A stretch of 60,693 nucleotides of DNA, taken from positions 1-60,693 of the forward strand of contig UQRL01000009.1 of the NCBI GenBank assembly GCA_900543555.1, given 5' to 3'. Under the pieces are notes generated by a model. It searched no databases, had not been told where the DNA came from, and saw nothing but the letters and a program-made list of their open reading frames with translations. A program made the position numbers and the translations under genes. This DNA comes from an uncultured Oscillospiraceae bacterium (lineage in GTDB: Bacteria; Bacillota; Clostridia; Oscillospirales; Acutalibacteraceae). Positions 57,342 to 60,693 of this stretch are shown here, piece after piece. Positions within the stretch are counted from its first letter, which is position 1. Each line of letters opens with the position of its first letter.

Positions 57342-58370
57342 ATGAAAAAAATCAAAAGCAATCTTCCCGGCATAGGCCTGTGTTTGGCCTTGGCGGTACC
57401 CAGTTGGCTTCTGGGACGAGTATTCCCCTTGGTGGGAGGTCCGGTGTTCGCCATACTGATAGGCATGGTGATCTCCCTGTTCTACCGGCAAAAGGGGGGT
57501 GCTCAGGCAGGCATAGCCTTTACCTCGAAGAAGATCCTGCAATATGCAGTCATTCTGCTGGGGTTTGGGCTGAATTTATCGCAAGTGGCCCAAGTGGGGG
57601 CCATGTCCTTGCCCATTATCCTCTCCACCATTACCACTTCTCTGCTGGTCAGCTTTGCGCTGTGCAAGCTGATGAAAATGCCAGCCAATATCTCCACTCT
57701 TATAGGAGTGGGCTCCTCCATTTGCGGAGGCTCGGCCATTGCTGCCACCGCCCCTGTAGTGGGTGCGGACGACGAGGAAATAGCGCAATCCATCTCTGTC
57801 ATTTTCCTTTTCAACATCGCCGCCGCCCTGATCTTTCCCACGCTGGGAGGTTTTCTGGGCCTCTCGGACCAAGGCTTTGGTCTCTTTGCGGGCACCGCGG
57901 TCAATGACACTTCTTCGGTCACAGCGGCCGCGGCTGCCTGGGACGGCATGCATCCTGGCGCCAACACCTTGGATTATGCCACGATTGTAAAACTCACCCG
58001 TACGTTGGCCATCATTCCCATCACGCTGGCTCTGGCGCTTTGGCGCACTGCGGGGGCCAAGCGCTCTGGCGGAAGCCGGGAAAACCGTTTTTCCCTGAAG
58101 AAGGTATTCCCCTTTTTCATCCTGCTTTTTGTGCTTGCCTCCCTGATCACCACCGCTGCCACCTCTCTTGGCGTTCCCGCGGACTTTTTTCAGCCCTTTA
58201 AAGAGCTCTCCAAATTCTTTATCATTATGGCCATGGGGGCCATCGGTCTAAACACAAATCTCGTCAAGCTGGTGCGCACCGGCGGTAAGCCCATTTTGAT
58301 GGGGTTGTGTTGTTGGGCTGCCATTGCCGCAGTCAGCCTGGGCATGCAGCGTGTGCTGGGAATTTGGTAA
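57342..58370 (+). CDS. YeiH/UPF0324 family putative sulfate exporter
   Basis: A 342-residue membrane protein with about ten hydrophobic segments. Family motifs: [42 protein letters not shown] and [16 protein letters not shown]. The family is annotated as putative sulfate exporters; activity is barely tested. AAGGGAAG precedes the ATG at 57342. Divergent from a LysR regulator, which suggests induction by a specific metabolite. Confidence 0.88.
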   Translation: MKKIKSNLPGIGLCLALAVPSWLLGRVFPLVGGPVFAILIGMVISLFYRQKGGAQAGIAFTSKKILQYAVILLGFGLNLSQVAQVGAMSLPIILSTITTSLLVSFALCKLMKMPANISTLIGVGSSICGGSAIAATAPVVGADDEEIAQSISVIFLFNIAAALIFPTLGGFLGLSDQGFGLFAGTAVNDTSSVTAAAAAWDGMHPGANTLDYATIVKLTRTLAIIPITLALALWRTAGAKRSGGSRENRFSLKKVFPFFILLFVLASLITTAATSLGVPADFFQPFKELSKFFIIMAMGAIGLNTNLVKLVRTGGKPILMGLCCWAAIAAVSLGMQRVLGIW

Positions 58371-58409
58371 ACACGGCCCTTGTGGCAGGAAAACTTGTCC
58401 GCTGTCTCT

Positions 58410-60557
58410 TCAGCACAGTTCCAGCTTCACCCGGAAGGAGATTTTGCGGGGGGTTGCCATCCCGTCAAACAGGATGACATAGGCGCCCTTGTCACGGTCT
58501 GTCTCCAGAACAGTCCCCTCCCCGAAGAGGAAGTGCCGGACGCGCTGCCCTTCCGGCAGGATGGGCGCCTCCTCTTCCGGAAGGAGGCTCTGGCTGTGGC
58601 GGATGAAGTTTTGCGCCTCCTGAAGCAGCCCTTCCTCAGGCGGCTCGGTAAAGGAAAGCAGGCTCGGGTCAATCTCCAGCAGAAAGCGGGAGGGATAGCG
58701 GGGAGAGCCGTCAAAATTTCTCCCGTCTGCTTCCGAGAGGTACAGCCCCTTTTCTGCCCGGGTAAAAGCCACAAAGGCCAGCCGGCGCTCCTCCTCCATC
58801 CCCGGCAGGGTGCGCACTTTCCGAGAGGGGAAGATGCCCTCGTTCATGCTGCAGAGGAACACATAGGGAAACTCCAGTCCCTTGGCCGCATGCACTGTCA
58901 TCAGCTTTACCTGGTCTCCAGGTTCTCCCGTGTCCGCGTTGGTAAACAACGCCACATGGTTTAGATAATGGGGCAGGGTGACTTCCTCCCCGCAGGTGGT
59001 CTCATATTCATAGATGGACTGTTTCAGCTCGGCAAGGTTGTCCAAACGCTCCTGGCTTCCCTCTGTCCGAAGCATGGCCTCATAGCCGCTGGCGTCCAGC
59101 AGAGCGGACAGCACTTCTGAGACGGGCCTGCCTTCGTAGTTTTGAGAAAAATCCTTGACCAGCGAGAGAAACTGCTTTGCCTTGGTCCCTTGGAAAAGGG
59201 GGCCGTCCACATGATCCTCCAGCGCTTGATAGAGGGAGCAGCCCTGGGCCTCCGCGGCCTCCTGCAAAAAGGCCATACGCCGCTTGCCCAGGTTCCGTTT
59301 AGGGGTGTTGACCACCCTCCGGAAGGAGAGATCATCCTGATAGGCAATCATCCGCAGATAGCTCAGGGCGTCCTTGATTTCCATTCGGTCGAAGAACTGC
59401 ACGCCGCTGTAAATGACATAGGGCACCTTTTCCCGCAGCAGCACCTCTTCCACCGCCCGGGTCACATAGTGGGCCCGGTAGAGCACTGCCATTTCCCGGT
59501 AGGGGACGCCCTGGCGGTGCAGCTCCTGGATCTGCCCAGCAATCCAGCCGGCCTCTGCCTCCTGGCTTCCGGCAAGGTGGCACACCACCGGGCTGCCGGA
59601 GGGCAGGGTGGGGAGGAGGGCCTTCTTAACACGGTGGGCGTTCTTGTCGATGAGGGAGTTGGCCGCCGCTAAGATCTCTGGAGTGGAGCGGTAGTTCTCC
59701 ATCATCAGGATTGTTTTTGTCCCGGGAAACGCTTGGTCGAACTCCAAGAGGAATTTCACATTGGCGCCCCGCCAGGTATAGATGGTCTGATCCGGGTCCC
59801 CCACGATGAACAGGTTTTTGTGATAGCCGCACAGCACGGTCATCAGGTCGTACTGCAGCTGGTCGATGTCCTGAAATTCATCGACCATGATGTATTCCAG
59901 CCGCTCTTGCCATTTCAGGCGTATGTCCGGGTGTTCCTCAAAAATATATAGGGAGAACTTGATCAGGTCGTTGTAATCCAGCCCAAAGCACTTTTTCTCC
60001 TGGTAGAGATACCCGTAAAAGATGATGTCCCTGGCTCCGCTGGCCTGGTCATACTTTTCCTTCAGGGTGTCCAGTGGCAGGGTGATCATGTCCCGGTAAT
60101 ACTCTGGGTCCTTGAAAAGCTTGCGAATCTCGATCATATCCCGGGCGGCGGAAAAGGTCATATCCCGCAGGGTCAGGCCCCGTTCCTCATAGATGAGCTG
60201 CAGCATGGAGTCAATGTCCCCGTTGTCCAGCACCAAAAAGCTCTTGGGATATTGGACGGCGTGGCTGTCCTCCTGCAGGATGGAGACACAGAAACCGTGA
60301 AAGGTGTTCACGTATCCGGTGTCGTTGTCTCCGGTGAGCCGGTGGATGCGCTGGCGCATCTCGTTGGCAGATTTGTTGGTGAAGGTGACGCAGAGGATGT
60401 TGCCCGGCAGAATACCCAGTTCGTTGACCAGATAGGCAAACCGGTGGGAGAGGGCCCGGGTCTTTCCCGAGCCTGCCCCGGCAATGACCCGCACGAACCC
60501 CTCGGTGGAAGTGACAGCCTGGCGCTGGGCGCTGTTAAGGCCTTGCAGCAAATCCAT
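58410..60557 (-). CDS. UvrD/PcrA/Rep-family ATP-dependent DNA helicase
   Basis: A 715-residue superfamily 1 3'-5' helicase. Walker A is AGAGSGKT (26-33); motif II is DEFQDID rather than the usual DExxD; motif III is GDPDQTIYTWRGA; motif V is TVHAAKGLEFPYVFL; motif VI is VAFTRAEKGLYL. It is either PcrA (essential repair/replication helicase) or a paralogue; I cannot choose from this window. AGGAGGG precedes the ATG at 60557. Confidence 0.9.
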   Translation of the reverse strand: MDLLQGLNSAQRQAVTSTEGFVRVIAGAGSGKTRALSHRFAYLVNELGILPGNILCVTFTNKSANEMRQRIHRLTGDNDTGYVNTFHGFCVSILQEDSHAVQYPKSFLVLDNGDIDSMLQLIYEERGLTLRDMTFSAARDMIEIRKLFKDPEYYRDMITLPLDTLKEKYDQASGARDIIFYGYLYQEKKCFGLDYNDLIKFSLYIFEEHPDIRLKWQERLEYIMVDEFQDIDQLQYDLMTVLCGYHKNLFIVGDPDQTIYTWRGANVKFLLEFDQAFPGTKTILMMENYRSTPEILAAANSLIDKNAHRVKKALLPTLPSGSPVVCHLAGSQEAEAGWIAGQIQELHRQGVPYREMAVLYRAHYVTRAVEEVLLREKVPYVIYSGVQFFDRMEIKDALSYLRMIAYQDDLSFRRVVNTPKRNLGKRRMAFLQEAAEAQGCSLYQALEDHVDGPLFQGTKAKQFLSLVKDFSQNYEGRPVSEVLSALLDASGYEAMLRTEGSQERLDNLAELKQSIYEYETTCGEEVTLPHYLNHVALFTNADTGEPGDQVKLMTVHAAKGLEFPYVFLCSMNEGIFPSRKVRTLPGMEEERRLAFVAFTRAEKGLYLSEADGRNFDGSPRYPSRFLLEIDPSLLSFTEPPEEGLLQEAQNFIRHSQSLLPEEEAPILPEGQRVRHFLFGEGTVLETDRDKGAYVILFDGMATPRKISFRVKLELC

Positions 60558-60589
60558 GGTGAACCCTCCTGAGCAGAACATTTGTTTTT

Positions 60590-60618
60590 ATTATACCAGA
60601 AAAGATTCTTCAGAACAA
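60590..60618 (-). promoter_or_regulatory. Promoter of the helicase gene
   Basis: On the minus strand TTGTTC (60618-60613), a 17-base spacer and TATAAT (60595-60590). The last 75 bases of the window hold nothing else recognisable. Confidence 0.75.
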
Positions 60619-60693
60619 GAAGTCAGAAGATGTTTTGCGACAGCGGCCGCTGCTAAATGGGTTTGCGGGTAATTGAAAATGGAAAAGGGCCTT

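Noticed and set aside
1..60693. CRISPR array, tRNA or rRNA genes
   Set aside because: No regularly spaced repeats and no cloverleaf with a T-loop GTTCRAATC-like signature were noticed on either strand while reading.

Overview
This window reads as the chromosome of an anaerobic, endospore-lineage Gram-positive Firmicute, most likely a GC-rich gut member of the Oscillospirales. That placement is inferred from gene content: a BofA sporulation protein, an S-layer-homology exoprotein, tandem LCP wall-polymer transferases, a trimeric-type bifurcating [FeFe] hydrogenase operon, the Firmicute pyrK/pyrD1B pair, FeoA/FeoB, CoaX and a 6S RNA. Promoters are near-perfect sigma-A type (TTGACA-17-TATAAT), and most genes have strong Shine-Dalgarno (SD) sites.

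Layout. 1-0.8 kb is AT-rich and looks like the end of an integrated element: a truncated gene of unknown function, and a tail that extends RlmD beyond its normal C-terminus. 0.5-4.7 kb (minus strand) holds rlmD, an Fe-type alcohol dehydrogenase and a 2-hydroxyacid dehydrogenase, with a probable small RNA on the plus strand at 2.3 kb. 4.9-13 kb (plus) holds a small membrane protein, an ABC exporter, murD, rnr, bofA, nagA and an EFR1-type flavodoxin/ferredoxin. 13-19.3 kb has an SLH/phosphodiester glycosidase protein, a duplicated zinc-ribbon membrane protein pair and the serC-serA operon. 19.7-28.2 kb is a ten-gene hydrogenase locus (DRTGG, HATPase, hydrogenase-like sensor, DRTGG, PHP, HydC-like, HATPase, 2Fe-2S protein, HydB, HydA). 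28.4-34.2 kb has a YdcF protein and pyrC-pyrF-pyrK-pyrD followed by a phosphatase and ruvX. 34.3-38 kb has DegV, a long structured leader in front of mgtE, and a Gfo/Idh/MocA oxidoreductase.

38.1-39.8 kb is the most unusual part. It contains a 6S-like RNA on the minus strand, a DUF1292 gene, and then a stretch of about 860 bases with no credible ORF. That stretch has a consensus promoter with an A/T-rich upstream tract, many internal hairpins and a strong terminator, so it looks like a very large structured non-coding RNA. 39.9-45.3 kb carries an HD protein, GtrA, two LCP proteins, a sugar-nucleotide transferase and secG. 45.4-51 kb has a GNAT, a methionine-gamma-lyase-like protein, an FMN-dependent oxidase-like protein and the feoA-feoB-Cys-rich iron operon with an operator-like dyad on its promoter. 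51-60.6 kb has coaX, a flippase-like membrane protein, a frameshifted cytidine-deaminase-like gene, a GNAT-HD fusion, a family-4 uracil-DNA glycosylase, a PduL phosphotransacylase, a divergent LysR/YeiH pair and a UvrD/PcrA helicase.

How it fits together: HydABC would couple NADH and ferredoxin oxidation to H2 formation, with the upstream DRTGG/HATPase/sensor genes as its likely regulatory arm. PduL, the alcohol dehydrogenase and the 2-hydroxyacid dehydrogenases fit a fermentative metabolism. No tRNA, rRNA, CRISPR array or intact insertion sequence was seen. All calls were made by reading the sequence; no database search or folding program was run.
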